Assembly: GCA_023014365.1 (NCBI GenBank)
Contig: JAEBUN010000023.1
Span: 558,001 to 622,000, forward strand
Length of the DNA stretch: 64,000 nt
Origin: Lepiota brunneoincarnata
Taxonomy: Eukaryota > Basidiomycota > Agaricomycetes > Agaricales > Agaricaceae
Reading direction: 5' to 3'
The notes under the pieces were generated by a model. The model did no database searches. It saw only the letters and a list, made by a program, of their open reading frames with translations, and was not told the DNA's origin. Position 1 is the first letter of the stretch. Each line of letters begins with the position of its first letter. The position numbers and the translations under genes were made by a program. Shown here piece after piece: positions 34,768 to 46,369 of this stretch.

Positions 34768-36502
34768 CTAGTTTTGATGTACGGCGGTAATGTCAAATGT
34801 TGCAGTATACATCGGAACCCCTTCAATAGCACTCTGTTTGGGAACAGTCAAATCTGAATCAGGTGGGACAATGAAAACGAAATGCCAATTCTTCTGTAGT
34901 GGGAAGCCCAAGTCAGCAGCAAGGTTAAGAACCTCCTTCTTCTTGATTGAATGCTCCTCTGCGATAGTGAATTGGAACAGGTAAAGCTCATTGTTTAAAA
35001 GTATGAAGGAGTTGACTGCAACTTGACGAGGAAACACAGGAATATAGTAGACATTGGGTTGGATGGTCTTGGACTCGTAGTCGATGGTTTTGATGGGCAC
35101 AGTCCGGACTGTCAGCTCCACCGGGGTTCCAGGAGGAGCAGAATGCCATCGGGATTTCCTCCTACCGGGTTGGACCCTCAGCTTCATCGGAACGAGATCA
35201 AGTGAGATCCTTCTTCCAAAGTCAGAATGAACAGCGCCTTCAAAGGCAAGACCAGCCAGCTGCTTGGAACCGAGTATTCTCGAGGAAAATTCCAAGTATA
35301 GTTGGATCCTGTCCTCTCGTTTTTGCTCGCTAATTTTTTCGACAAGCAATTGTTGGATGTAGGGGGAGATGGGAGCGATCACAGGTTGAAAGAATTCGCC
35401 GGGTGGGTGAGTGACCAAAAAAAGTGATTGCGACACCTCACTCATTGAAAGGTCTTGCGATTCATCCACAAGTCTCTCCATGCTGGTTGCTGTGATCTTC
35501 TTCACTGCAGAGGAAACCCTTGTTCGCATACTCTTTTAAAAATTCTTCCCCCCACTCAACACAGAGACGGGGCATAGGACCCCAGCGGTCATATAATTCA
35601 AGTATGTGTTCTTCCGAACGACTATAGATGAATGTACTGGGTGTCGCGGTTTCAATATTTGTGGTTTATGAATTCAGAGATGGAAAACTCACAGTTGTAC
35701 AATTTCCTCCCTACTCCATGGTTTCATAATCAATAGGTGGCGCTGTGTTGTCTTGTTCAGATGTTTCCACCGATCCCACGCCGGCGTAGTCGTGTAGAAG
35801 ATAACCATGTAGGTACCAGGCTGGGCGAACCTTTCCAGGGCCCCGGATTCATTTTGGGCATCAATGAACACCCAGAGATGGGTTTCAGGAAGAAAATCAG
35901 CAGGCGCCCAATCCCCAGACAACTGATAGACACCCTCTGCCGCAAAGAGATAATAGCGGCCCCGATCAAGCCACATGAATGGCCGCTTGTCAGCAGTACA
36001 GCGACGTGCAGCATAGCTCAACCAGATCGTTTTCCTTTTGCCAGCCATGAGCTCGAGAGTAGAATTGGGTAAGTGTAGTTAAACCTATTCCAGGCTGGCC
36101 CGTTATCACGAAGCTCGGAGTCTGTTGATCACTTGCAGAGATCGCAGCCTCATACCTCTGTTGGCAAGCGTCGAAGATTCGAACATATTTGGCACGAACC
36201 CAGATGGGTTTCTTGCGGAACGATTGGACGTCGAGAACACAGCAGTCGTCAGTTACATCCGGCTCCTGATCGTCGACCGCAGTGGGCTCGCCACCCTCAT
36301 CTAAGTCCATTTCTGACCCTGTTGCTTTATCTCGGATGTTTGTCTTGCGCCACGCATCCCTCTCTTCTGTTATACTCTCCTTGCCCCAGAAGTCTTTATG
36401 GAAATTCGCAAAAGGCTCGTCCAAATCTGGGTCTAACAGAGTTAAGCGTTCTGCAGCGGAGTATTTGACAAAGGGGGGAAGCTTGTTGAGTTGTTTTTGC
36501 AT
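34768..36502 (-). pseudogene. RHS/Crinkler-like NTPase-nuclease gene, copy C
   Basis: Exon 1 (from 36502) encodes MQKQLNKLPPFV, LTLLDPD, a Glu/Asp-rich linker and IWVRAKYVRIFDACQQRYE, ending at GQPGIG. An intron normally splits the Walker A motif; downstream come YAARRCTADKRP, LWVFIDAQNE and IMKPWSREEIVQL. The last exons encode the C-terminal domain: HPPGEFFQPVIAPISPYIQQLL, FEGAVHSDFGRRISLDL, LYLFQFTIAEEHSIK and WHFVFIVPPDSD. This NTPase-plus-nuclease plan resembles the RHS-type Crinkler effectors (P-loop NTPase with REase-fold nuclease); that family call is my inference. The copy is broken: the Walker A intron has a weak donor (GTTTAA), its acceptor is shifted by one base, and an extra base lies near 35517. 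Its 3' flank matches copies B and D. Confidence 0.75.
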
Positions 36503-37257
36503 AGCTGACGGTTAGAAAGGCTAGGTGGATACTTTATCAGTTATGAGACAACCACAGGAGGCCAGTTTTGAATTATTTACAGCAGTGAACGATGCCAAAC
36601 AGAACTGCTTATCCTGTGTATAAAGAAAGGGGAAAAGACTCCTCGAATCAACCAACTAACCCTACCTACACCGTGCGTGCGCCACACACACACACACAGC
36701 TCGGAGAACTTGGCTCTCATCATCAGCCCTTACCCTTTTTGAGATTGGAACTATTCAAAGTTGGCTGCGCAGTCTCCCTTACCCTGGGTATGGTGTGTCC
36801 TCGAGAACCATCTTGTGATCGAGAAGCCCCCCCCTTCGGGCTCTTAGGTTCTGCATGCGCACCATTATGTAGGACCCCGCCACGCCGGTGTCAAGTCGTC
36901 CTGGCCTTCAGGGAAGGATCAAGTATGTATCACCCTGCTTGCTCACTCAGCCTCCTTGCCACTCGGGTTTCTTGGCGATCGGGGCGCCCCGCCCAATGCT
37001 ACCCCTTCCATGAGGGAGGGAGGGGCTAAGGGCTCCTGTGCTCTCCGACATTTTTCCATGCGGTTTGGCTGTTTGTAAGCAGAGATTATTGTTCGAGTAA
37101 CAACGTCATTTAATAGTACTAGAATTCTACTGCGAAGTCTGTGTAGATATAGAGTAGCGACAGCCATACATTTCCAAGCCTGAGATCTCAAATAAATACA
37201 ACTTCTTTAGTAGCAAATCCGGGATTAGAAAGCAAAGGAGAAAAAAAAAAAAACTGT
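36503..37257. other. Intergenic: copy C leader and membrane-protein 3' region
   Basis: 36503-36620 holds the family leader (reverse of CTGTCTCATAA...TATCCACCT) and the GAACGATGCCAAACAGAAC block shared with copies A and D. 36683-36698 is a CA dinucleotide run. 36720-37257 is the parent of the copied flanks at 18346-18890 and 34420-34720. Confidence 0.6.
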
Positions 37258-39141
37258 TCATGAAGGTGGACGGTCACCTTGATCGGTATCATCAGACGTC
37301 GCATTCATAACCGTCGGTCTCCGTTTCTCATCCCTATACTGCAGTACCATGCTTGGTCCAGGACCAGGATACGGTGGATTGGCCGGAGGAGGGCCCGGTA
37401 GGCTAGCCGTGTCCATCTGACTAAGCATGTCCGCTGCTCCAGAAAGACTGGCGCTGGTCCAGTGTCCGCCACTCGTGCTCGACCCAATTGAATGCACTGA
37501 CGGGCTCTTCTCATGTGGTCGCCTTGCAGGAGTTGTCACGATCGATGTAGACCCGCCGACTGACGACAACTGATCATGAGCATGTGAGGAGAAATCACCA
37601 CGATCGTGGGGGTTCTCTGAGTATGCGGGCGGGTTGATGCGGGGCCTAGGAGCAGCTGGATCTACAGATGACCCAGTAGAATCTGGACTATCAACTCTTT
37701 TTCTATCGCGGTCGTGAGCGGACGAGTCTTGTGAAGTTGAGGTATTGTGCTGCAGGGTGAAGGGTACGATGACGGCCTGACGATTGGGGAATACCGTGGG
37801 CTGGGTTGACATAACTTGTGGAATAGGCGGGGGAGTACCAGCATAGGAGATGGACCCAGGTGCTGAATCGAACCCAAGAGAGTGTATGCTGCCGTTGCGT
37901 GTGTGGTACGTCGTCGGGCTATATGGGAATTGACTGGAATTACCACCAGATGGAGACGAAGTGTGCTGCAACTGAGAATAGCCCAACCCCGACCCATAAG
38001 ATTTCGTAGAAAAGTCGGATGGACTGCGACCATGTTGGAACCCAAAATGAGACTCCATCATGGAACTCTTTGGTCCATTGTTTTGTGGTGACCTCCGCTT
38101 GTGGCGGCAGAAGATGAAGAGGGCGATTCCAACGCCAATAGCCACGGCTACAACACCTCCAACAACACCGCCTGCGATGGCACCTATATTGCTACCGGGA
38201 TTTGGTACTGGCGTCGCCGTCGTCGTCGTGGTTGTTGAGCCCAGTACAAGGTCAGGGCGCGCTGGAGGACACTTGAGCACCAAGACTATCATCATCAGAT
38301 GTACCATCACTCACAACCATCCGCGAATGGTCTGCAATCTTCTTCGTTCCAACGTTGATCTTTCCACGTTCTCGCTGAGGGATTTGCGTTGATCAGATGC
38401 GGCCCTTATCGGAAGCATGTTGAGCTACTCACGGTTAACACTCGCCCAATAGGGGAGCGTTGTATTATCCGCTGGTGGTGCGTTGGGTTTGTAATACCTG
38501 ATACGACATTCAGTGACTTGAACATGCATACATGGAGAGCGCTACGCACTGAGTGTCTGACACAAAATTCCCACAACCATCAGTCCAGCCAATCCAACTA
38601 GTTTCATGTGCTCAGAGTCTGGTGAAGTTTGATGACGAATTATACATACGATAATATCCCATTTTGACCTCCTTGGCATTTGATGCACGCGCTGAGGAGG
38701 TTGTACATCGCCCATGAGCTAAACACCGCGGACAATCCAAGTCAGTAAACCAGACAAAGGATTCAGGGGAGGGCTTGGGACATACCAATAGCACGAAGAG
38801 GCATTGGAGGCAGTTCGCGGGGTTATACTTCTCGTTCGGGTCCACTATTGCTTTGACCGTATAATCTGTTGTGCATTGTTCATGCCATAATGAGCTCGTG
38901 TTCGTAGGCCGGAGAGGGGGGCGAGTAACTTACTGGACCCGACGCAAGGTCCCATCAAATAGGCGGCCACCAGGCATGGGGATTTTCCCTGAGCATTGTC
39001 CATCCACGAGTACTGCTCGCGGCAAGTCGCATTGGTTGTATAATCTCGCGGAACCAGCGACCCCAATCCTCCCCTTGCCAAAGCACCCACTACCAAAGCT
39101 ACACTGGCCAACCCAGTCGACGAAGTCTTCCACACTACCAT
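37258..39141 (-). CDS. Secreted-then-anchored Cys-rich single-pass membrane protein
   Basis: The first exon (start 39141) encodes a signal peptide (VALVVGALARGGLGSLV) and an ectodomain motif common in Agaricomycete membrane proteins: CREQYSWMDNAQGKSPCLVAAYL. Later exons give SWAMYNLLSACIKCQGG and WIGWTDGCGNF. The last long exon encodes a Thr-rich stalk, a Gly/Val-rich transmembrane segment (GAIAGGVVGGVVAVAIGVGI followed by ALFIF), a basic stop-transfer (CRHKRR) and a 250-residue Ser/Pro-rich cytoplasmic tail ending DDTDQGDRPPS. This plan suggests a surface sensor or wall-linked receptor, but I know of no assigned function. The junction at about 38780-38880 does not keep frame with a simple splice, so a base error or alternative splice is likely. 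A truncated inverted copy lies at 17655-18345. Confidence 0.75.
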
Positions 39142-40500
39142 AGCGCGCAATGTTTGGTGTATCTTTTGCCCGGGAGAGGAACGGTCTAGGGGGGAACAAA
39201 GCTGTGTTGACAAGACAAGTGTGCAGCGGGATGCCGAAAAGAGCAGGGGCGGATTGTTAAGCTAAGGCACGTTTATAGGCAAAAGGGCAACGAGCAGGGC
39301 GGTGAGGGGTACAACTAGACGTCTGGGAAGAGGAGGCAGTGTATGTTGGTCAAGTATAGAGAAAGGCAGGACGGGAAGGGCGGGGGGAGGAGATATGGGG
39401 AACCAGGTTGGTGATGTTTGGGCATATGGGGGAGGGGAGATCTTTCGTAAACCGATAGACGCCATCACGAGGACCCCAAGATCACCTCATCATGGGGACC
39501 GCAACTACGCGGAACAATCAATGCGATTTTTACCATCTTTGCTTCTCCATGTGAGTTTTCTTTCCTTGTCCAGCTAATCATCCCCCGCGCGAAGGGCCGG
39601 TGGACAACGAACAGCGATGGGGGGTGAGGGGGTCGCTCTGCACTGGTGCGGTGCACATATCAAAACATGAGAAACCGGTAAAACGGCGGTGACGTACTGC
39701 CAGTTTCAGACGCTCGATTGCTCCAAGCCTCACGTTCCCTACAAGCGCTGAGCGCTGAGCTCGGCCAAGAGCCCCATACAAGCAAGGTTCTAGTGTGCCT
39801 ACTAGCTGTCATGGGTGGTCATCTGAGAGGTCTAAACATAGCGTAGGGGTCCAGCATCAGGCTGATTAAAGAAATTGTCAGATCAAGGCGGATAACGTGC
39901 ACGATTGACCGAATTACTCGGCTAGATCATCTATCATTGACCATGAAAAGATGCTCCCTTGTGTTCCCAGTGCTATATTACTGCTTGCTTCTCTTTTGCC
40001 GTACAAAGCTCCCCGAACCCATGGTCTTTCATCCCACTGTGAGAGAAACCACAGCCTTGACAGGTCGCACACATAATACGAACCACAGGGAACGATGTGT
40101 AAAATGACACCGGAATGCTGGATTTCGGTGACAAGACATACCGAGGTATTGAGAAAGATAAAAACCGAAAAAAAAACCAAAACATAAGGACAGTGGCTGG
40201 CCCGTATCGCCAATGGTCACGCACAAAAATCCGCAGCAGTCTCGGTCCCTCCAGCCCGAGTCCTTGACATACGGCATCAACCCTAACTTCGTCCTCGTGG
40301 TCTGGCCCTCTCCGGGGGACCTAGTCTCTTTTCAGACAAACACAGGACATTACGCGAAGCAGGACCCACAGAAAAAAAAAGACGAGAACAGATCAGTGCT
40401 CTTTGGCTGTGTTACGCACTGGTTAGGAACCTCCAACCCAGCCTGGCGGGTGGGGTCATCAAAGGTAAAAAAAAAAATAGGCGGTCTCCGGTGATCCTGT
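39142..40500. other. No supported gene; upstream region of the membrane-protein gene
   Basis: The first several hundred bases upstream of 39141 should hold the membrane-protein promoter. Purine-rich and A-rich runs occur near 40370 and 40465. I see no coding pattern that I would call. Confidence 0.45.
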
Positions 40501-40502
40501 CC

Positions 40503-40509
40503 TTTATAT
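40503..40509 (+). promoter_or_regulatory. TATA-like box before the small ORF
   Basis: TTTATAT lies about 75 bp before a 5'-leader intron donor (GTAAGT at 40578) and 127 bp before the small ORF. It is the only TATA-like element in this stretch on the plus strand with that context. Confidence 0.35.
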
Positions 40510-40635
40510 CCGCGAGCCGGGTACTCAACCAGCACAGGTCTAGACAGTCACTAGAGTTCTCACAGCGGCAACAGAGGGTAAGTTGTCCTCCTGAGAAAGT
40601 GCTAGAGGTCATTCGAAGCACGGGAGTTAGTAACA

Positions 40636-40770
40636 ATGTCCGGCCTCTATACCTATACCAGTGCAGACCGTGCCATCGCTCCTCCTCGACGTCACACGCA
40701 CACCGCTATTCCTCTCGGGAAGTTATCAGCGTTTGCCAAAATATGGGTGAAAGAGATAAGGGGTGATTGA
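40636..40770 (+). CDS. Possible small protein gene (44 residues) with a leader intron
   Basis: A short frame begins MSGLYTYTSADRAIAPP and ends WVKEIRGD before TGA. It is preceded by a TATA-like box (40503), a plausible 5'-untranslated intron (GTAAGT at 40578 to TTAG at 40630) and a leader that places the ATG 5 nt into the second exon. It is followed by A-rich AAATAAAAATAAAAATAAAA (40857-40877), which could serve 3' processing. The product is basic and has no recognised domain or signal peptide. The combination of signals, not the protein itself, is the reason for the call. It may be chance. Confidence 0.35.
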   Translation: MSGLYTYTSADRAIAPPRRHTHTAIPLGKLSAFAKIWVKEIRGD

Positions 40771-41016
40771 TGGGGCCGCTCTCTTACCCAACCCGTTTGG
40801 GGGACTGTTATGTGTTCCGATGATGATCTTTTGACAATCAGTTTCAACGTTCACCACAAATAAAAATAAAAATAAAAAAGACAGGTGTAATATTAGAACA
40901 TAAACAAGCTAGCGAGAGGTGTTCAAAACCAAGCCAAGGTCGACCCTACAATCAAAACGCTATCTGCAAAACACTGAAGGACTCAATCGGCCCAAAGGAC
41001 TCATCTGCAACCCCTA

Positions 41017-43932
41017 CTAAACCTCCATTCCCATCTCCACCCACAACTTCCTTGCCATCTCGCTCACAGTAGGCATCACTCCCGAATCCGTCCTCGCACG
41101 CTTGCTACTAGACACCGAACCTGTCCCTGTAACACCATTTTCAACACCTGTCTCATCTTCTGTCCGCTGTTGTTGGAGCTCCTTGTTCTTCCCGCTCTCT
41201 ATCCTTTCTCTTCGGTAGCCAAAAAATGTAGATATGCCAAACTATGCTTCGCCGATGACGGCCGTGGGATGTTCAACGGCGGACCAGAGAACCAGAGCAT
41301 CTCGTTCGTATATGGGTCCCGATCGAAATATTTAGCTACAGAAAATGATAAACTCAACAGGCAAAGCTGAATAGAAATTAGCATGACCCACTTGTTTCCT
41401 GGGGCAATTTTTCAACTTGAATATTCCCTCCCAGCGCTGTGCCTCCTGCAGCAGTAAATACCGACCTGTCAGGGCCCGAGTGCTTATACTGTTGTGTGGG
41501 CTGTTGTTGTTGTTGTTGTTGTTGCTGCTGCTGCTGCTGCAGCTGCTGTGTCTGAATCTGCGTTACTTGAGCTCGAGGTGCAACTGTAGTAGCAGTCCCT
41601 GTTGTGGGTCCCGGGGTCGCTGTCGAGGGACCAACATACGTTCCCTTGCTAGGGTCCCGCATCCCCACCTAAGACTTTCCGCGCCGCCTTTTTCTTATCC
41701 ATGTCTGCTTCACTCGTATCTTCGACCGCCGCGGCTACGATTCCCCCGGGACCCTTAACTTTGTTTCCCTTCACGAGGAAGGGACTGGGATATCGTATTG
41801 GGTAAACCGTACGTTCAAACGGATAAATCGGCATAAACTCGGTGCTCTTGCGCACTTCTTCCGGTATGCAAGAGTTCCAGTTTTTGATTTTTACGAATAC
41901 GCGGTCACGATCATTATACCGCGAGTCGCAAACATAAAGTGGGAAACCGAGGTACCAGTAAGGGGGCCGTGGGCGCCCGCGGATGTGTCTTGCCGTAAAT
42001 TGACACGCGATCTTTTCAATGATGTCCTCAACTGGGTGATCGGCGAAATGACCTGGTGAAAGGATTATGCGTGATTTTGTCCCGGGGCAGTGCACACTTA
42101 CTTGTTTTGAACACTTCCCCTTCCCAAAATTTCCTATCCGCTGGATGGAACTGTCTATAAACAGGCACATGAACATGATGTGATATCTCATGGGAGGGAT
42201 GATGATGCTACCTGCTCCGGCCTGTAGTACCACGACACAGTTATACCCGCCTGACCAATCTTTGTGCTACAACTCACTGTTAGCTGCGGAGACATGATAG
42301 CAAGACGCGTGACTCACGACTCTTCTGAAACCCAACACCGAAATACCTGAGCAATGATGGGCCGACTAGGATCATCCGGATTGCTCAGGTGTACCCAGTC
42401 CGCCAGTTTCAAGGTCCACCCCTTGTAATGCACTTCGTCGACGAATTTGCGATCCCGTGTCAGGACCCTGTGTGTCGTCACACCAGCTACTCCATCCGTC
42501 GTATCACCTCCATGGACAGGTTTAGGTTGTGCCAGGTCCAGCACGTAGGGCAGGCAAAATTTGTCGTTGAAACGTACGGGGGACCAGGCGGAGGACTTGA
42601 CGATGTGAGCGCTTGGTAAAGGCGTTGGAGCACAAGGACATGCCCGTAAGCCTCGCTACAAGGGCTCATGGGACCGTCGAGCCTTCCCAAACAGACAAGC
42701 GACCTCCTTAGTCAAAATGTTTTGCACTTTCGTACTTTTTGCCACGTGCTCGTGACTGCATGCGTGAGCTGAGCTTTGGAGGTGCCTAGTTCCCGGGGGA
42801 TGCGTACCTCAATGAGTTTGAACGAAAGAGGCGCGGTGTAGGGTAGATGAGGCACTGCGGCATCCTCTGGAACGGCTTTCGAGCGACGTTACAAGCTTAT
42901 TACCACTGTCTCAGGAATGAATGATAAATTATAACAAGGTTAAAAGAGAGCCCGACATACACAACATCTTTATGATTTCTGATCGCCTGGACCAATGCCA
43001 GCAGCCTATCCTGCTCTCGTCATATAGCAGTTTTGAAAGGAAAACGCGCAGAAATCAACACACCGGCGATGCCTCTTCTTCCATCCAACCCTGCTCGCCA
43101 AACCCTGGCCACCTCGGCAATCCTTTCTCGAGCTGTTTCACAATTTCCTCGCTCTCCGGGTCGCGTTCTGCCACAGCATCATCTCCGGTTCCATCGTCCG
43201 TCGACATCACATCAACCTCCTATGTCAGGCGTCGCTTGTCTCTGCACAGATTTTGGTCGTATGGGAACGGGTTTCGCGTACGTGCTTGAGCTAGGGACGG
43301 GTGTCGACCTGGACCATCTTGGTTGTCGGCGCCGTGGTGATAGCTGGTTGAGAACTTGTTTGGTGTGGCGCTGGTGCTTGCACAGGTTTGGCAGGAGCAG
43401 GGCTCTGGCTGATCAACGACCTTGTGAACCTTTTGGGCTGATGACGGCGGGGGTGACTGTTCGCGGGGGTGGCAACACGCCTCTTTTCTTCCACTCAGCC
43501 ACCAGGGCGGTCTAGATGCCGAAAATAATGATGAACCGGAGTCCTGCGGTGGCCATCAAGGTGATACGGACCTTTAGCGTCTCTGCGTCTAGCGCTATCT
43601 GACTCTTGGACTCATTATAAAATAGTGCGTTCCAAAACACGAGAGATAGGTCTGTGTATACGTCCGACGCCTCTTTATACCGTCCTTTTTCCACCCCTGC
43701 TTTGATGTTGTTGAGACACCGCGGTTCTGGGATGACCTGAAGCACGTTGAAGGTGCATAATAAATCCACAGAGGGTCGATAACCATACCTCATAGTATTG
43801 TGGCCATGTTTCTCGGTCTACCAAATCCATAAACATCCCACATAGTACCCGCCTCCCTCGTGGTGCCTGAACGCCCATGAGTGTGTTTATGACCTCGTCA
43901 ATCGCCGCCTTTTGTGCTACTGATATTGGCAT
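41017..43932 (-). CDS. RSC1: RSC1/RSC2-like bromodomain-BAH protein, several frame breaks
   Basis: RSC1/2 are subunits of the RSC chromatin remodeller. From the N-terminus: MPISVAQKAAIDEVIN, a first bromodomain (WPQYYEVIPEPRCLNNIKAG, YTDLSLVFWNALFYNE), a Pro-rich and acidic linker (EEIVKQLEKGLPRWPGFG), a second bromodomain (LLALVQAIRNHKDVV, PLSFKLIE, SEAYGHVLVLQRLYQAL), a BAH domain (VHYKGWTLKLADWVHL, VSWYYRPEQ, FHPADRKFWEGEVF, HFADHPVEDIIEKIACQF), a Gln-rich tract (41507-41545) and a C-terminal LWFSGPPLNIPRP and MARKLWVEMGMEV ending at 41017. Most junctions splice cleanly, but single extra bases appear near 42525, 42550, 42660 and 42710, all around the second bromodomain. So this is either a decaying gene or error-rich sequence. 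A decayed partial copy lies at 52360. Confidence 0.8.
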
Positions 43933-44127
43933 TTTGTTTCGGCCCGCGATGATGTGCAAATGGGATTGAGAGCGCGATGTTTGTCGTTGTTTGCGAGCAA
44001 ACTCGCTCGCTCCTCCTCCTCCTACTCCCACTAATATGCCAGGAAGGACGGCCGTTCCGTGACTGCAAACTAAAAGTGCATATACGATTACGCAGGTATG
44101 TATAGCCTTCACAAAAGTATGATTGGA

Positions 44128-45555
44128 TTACAAGATACGCGCATCTTTCAAACTATTCTTTACTATCGTGTGTCTGATGGAAACAAACACTGATGGGACG
44201 CTTGGCATATCCACCATCCTGCATAGACTGGGATTCGGATAAAGGATCTGGTTACAGAAGGAGAGACCCTCACGTACTGAACATATGTATTGAGGCGGGC
44301 ACGATTGAGCTTCACGTATCTCCAGAGAATATCTTTGGCGGCCCTGTTGACATTCTTGCCGCCTGTATACTCCGGAAAGGTTTCCGCCAGTGGGGTCTGC
44401 GAGCTCTCAGTAAGGTGTAAGTGTTTAATAAAAGCAAAGCGGCCGACCCCTACAAGTTTAGTCTGGAGTACATCAACCTTGGTCAGCATGAAAATAATCG
44501 ACGTGCATCTGAACCAGGGGGAGTTGACTACGGCGTCAAAAAGTTCAAGTGACTGGTGTAACCGAGTCTAACCAACGGTCAGAATTAGAAGTTGCAGCAT
44601 TGAAAGCGACCTGACCCGTCCCCTGGAGCCAACGACGTTCCTGTCGTAATCACCAAAGGAAGCGCAGAAGATCACGGATGTCACGGATTCGAAGTAATGG
44701 ATCCATTTCCTACGTCCAAAAAGTTGGCTCCCTATGTCAATTACTTCTATTCTACAAAGTAGTCAGGGTTAGCGAGAGAATTTAGATCTCGAAAGAGACG
44801 GTAACATACTGAAGTGCATCCATATGAAACTTGGTTATTGTATCATAATTACACTTTCTGTGAGCATGAAGCACGTCTTGGCCCGCCGGGAGATAGCCTG
44901 GAGCACCGATGCGCACAACGTTGTCAAAGAAACTGAGAAATATTATTAGTTGACCTAAGAATCAAGTGAAACAGGTCGCTCACTATGCAGCGGAATCCAT
45001 GAGATGAAACTTGCCCGAGTGACGCTTAAGCATCTTAGAAAAGATAGGATCTCGCCAGAGGCAGTCAATGTCTGCTGCCATCTCTGCTGATAATTGGACA
45101 TTAGAGGGGTCCAGGCCATAAGCTAGAACCCTTTCTAGCACTAACTAGGGAGATAGTTAGTCGTGAGGATTGTAGACGGGAAATAAGTAATTCACCTGGT
45201 TGGAGACATCCACGCACGCTATTCCATTCTCAAGCATATATATGACAACTGACTGGATCGACTCGATGAAGCTTTGGTAGATTGCAGAACGATACTCGAG
45301 GCGATGTTCAATTGGAAAAACCCCGTCCTGGTGATATATTCGCATCGAGTTACAAATAGTGCTCTTTCCAGAGCCTCTTGTGCCTTAATGTACTATCGGC
45401 CAGTGTGTCAGGGGAGGGAGATTGGAATACGTACCCAATACAAGCACTTTACACCTACGAGTTTGGGGGTTAATAGCCTGTTGTCGTAGCCAGCGGTCAA
45501 TCTTGTCAGAGCGCATTCTGTTCCGACACCGTTCCATCATGAAGTAAAAGCCCAT
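44128..45555 (-). CDS. Atypical G-protein alpha subunit 1 (intact, 350 residues)
   Basis: Eight exons (45435-45555, 45196-45383, 44984-45144, 44810-44932, 44616-44751, 44454-44567, 44278-44396, 44128-44218) sum to 1053 nt, giving exactly 350 residues with every junction in phase. It starts MGFYF (Gly2 available for myristoylation) and ends KNSLKDARIL, like a true G-alpha. The fold markers are all present: P-loop GTRGSGKST, DSAAYFFDN, IGAPGYLPAGQDVL, RRKWIHYFESVTSVIF, TRLHQSLELFD, FPEYTGG. However, key residues differ. Switch I reads LHAHRKCN where the family has LRxRVKTT, losing the catalytic Arg and the Mg-binding Thr. The G3 box is DIGSQ instead of DVGGQ. The G4 box is LTKVD instead of NKxD. 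GTP hydrolysis is therefore probably altered. An upstream partner is unknown. Confidence 0.88.
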
Positions 45556-46369
45556 CTTAGTCGTACACGGAGCGAGGAGACTGAGCAGGTGGTGGTTACG
45601 GGTAGATGAATATACACGATTCCAATGGAAAGCTAAGCCAAGTTCGACATGCTGTGCACAACAGAGAAGATTTTTTCAGGGTGTGGGACGGACAAATTGT
45701 TGTGATGCTTTACGGATCCAGTGCTCTTGATCCTGCGAAAATCAAACAAGCCCAAGATCATCAAGTTGTCGGCTCTTGTGCCAAATTTCGCCAGTATCCG
45801 GTCCAACAGTCCGCAGAGCACATCCTCGCCTAGGTAAAGGCTGCTGTACCATGACCCTCCTCCCTTCATGTAATACCGAGGAAAAGTCCTGTGCACCCAT
45901 TCTCCTACAGCAGCGCACCTCATAAAACTAAGCAGAAAAGTAAATGCATATTCCATTGAATATTCGGAATAACATATGGTGGTTCATGAGAATACTTACA
46001 TCGTGGCTCGAAACTTGGAGCAAAATACGATTCCGAATGGCGCCTCACTAACACGCGCCGGACTCGAACCAGCGAGGATTTCGGCGTTTGCCGTGTTAAT
46101 TGCAATGGCCATATATCTTCCGCCCTCGAGCTGAGGAGCCTAAATGTCCTCTGAAATTTACGAACATCGAAGTTACCCCTAGTTCCTATAAGAACACCAA
46201 GCAAATGTTCTACTCGTGGCTCCACAAAGATGTAATCCAAGTTGGTGTAGTCCGACCTATCGTCATCCGTGAGTCCGAACATCTTCTACTTCCTTCCCTT
46301 CCCATTATCTCTTTCCTGATCCCATTGATGTGCCGAGGGGTCCTGTGACTGCGCACGGCAAAGTCCGCA
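45556..46369. other. Unassigned sequence, partly duplicated with the G-alpha genes
   Basis: Minus-strand frames at 45633-45956 and 45920-46282 look weakly protein-like but contain no domain I recognise. The part at about 45640-45800 is related to 47900-48060, so it was probably duplicated together with the G-alpha genes. Confidence 0.4.
46049..46098 (-). other. tRNA-like relic with a B-box
   Basis: The minus strand carries GCTGG TTCGAGT CCGGC, a perfect T-arm with an RNA polymerase III B-box (GGTTCGAGTCC), followed by CGTGTT, which can pair with an upstream AACACG. The distance is only about 50 nt and no D-arm or proper anticodon arm can be drawn. This is a truncated tRNA or tRNA-derived relic, or chance. 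Confidence 0.3.

Noticed and set aside
36683..36698. CA dinucleotide run as a regulatory element
   Set aside because: A short microsatellite with no further support.
41507..41545. Gln-repeat tract as a separate repeat element
   Set aside because: It is coding polyglutamine within the RSC1-like gene and is mentioned there.
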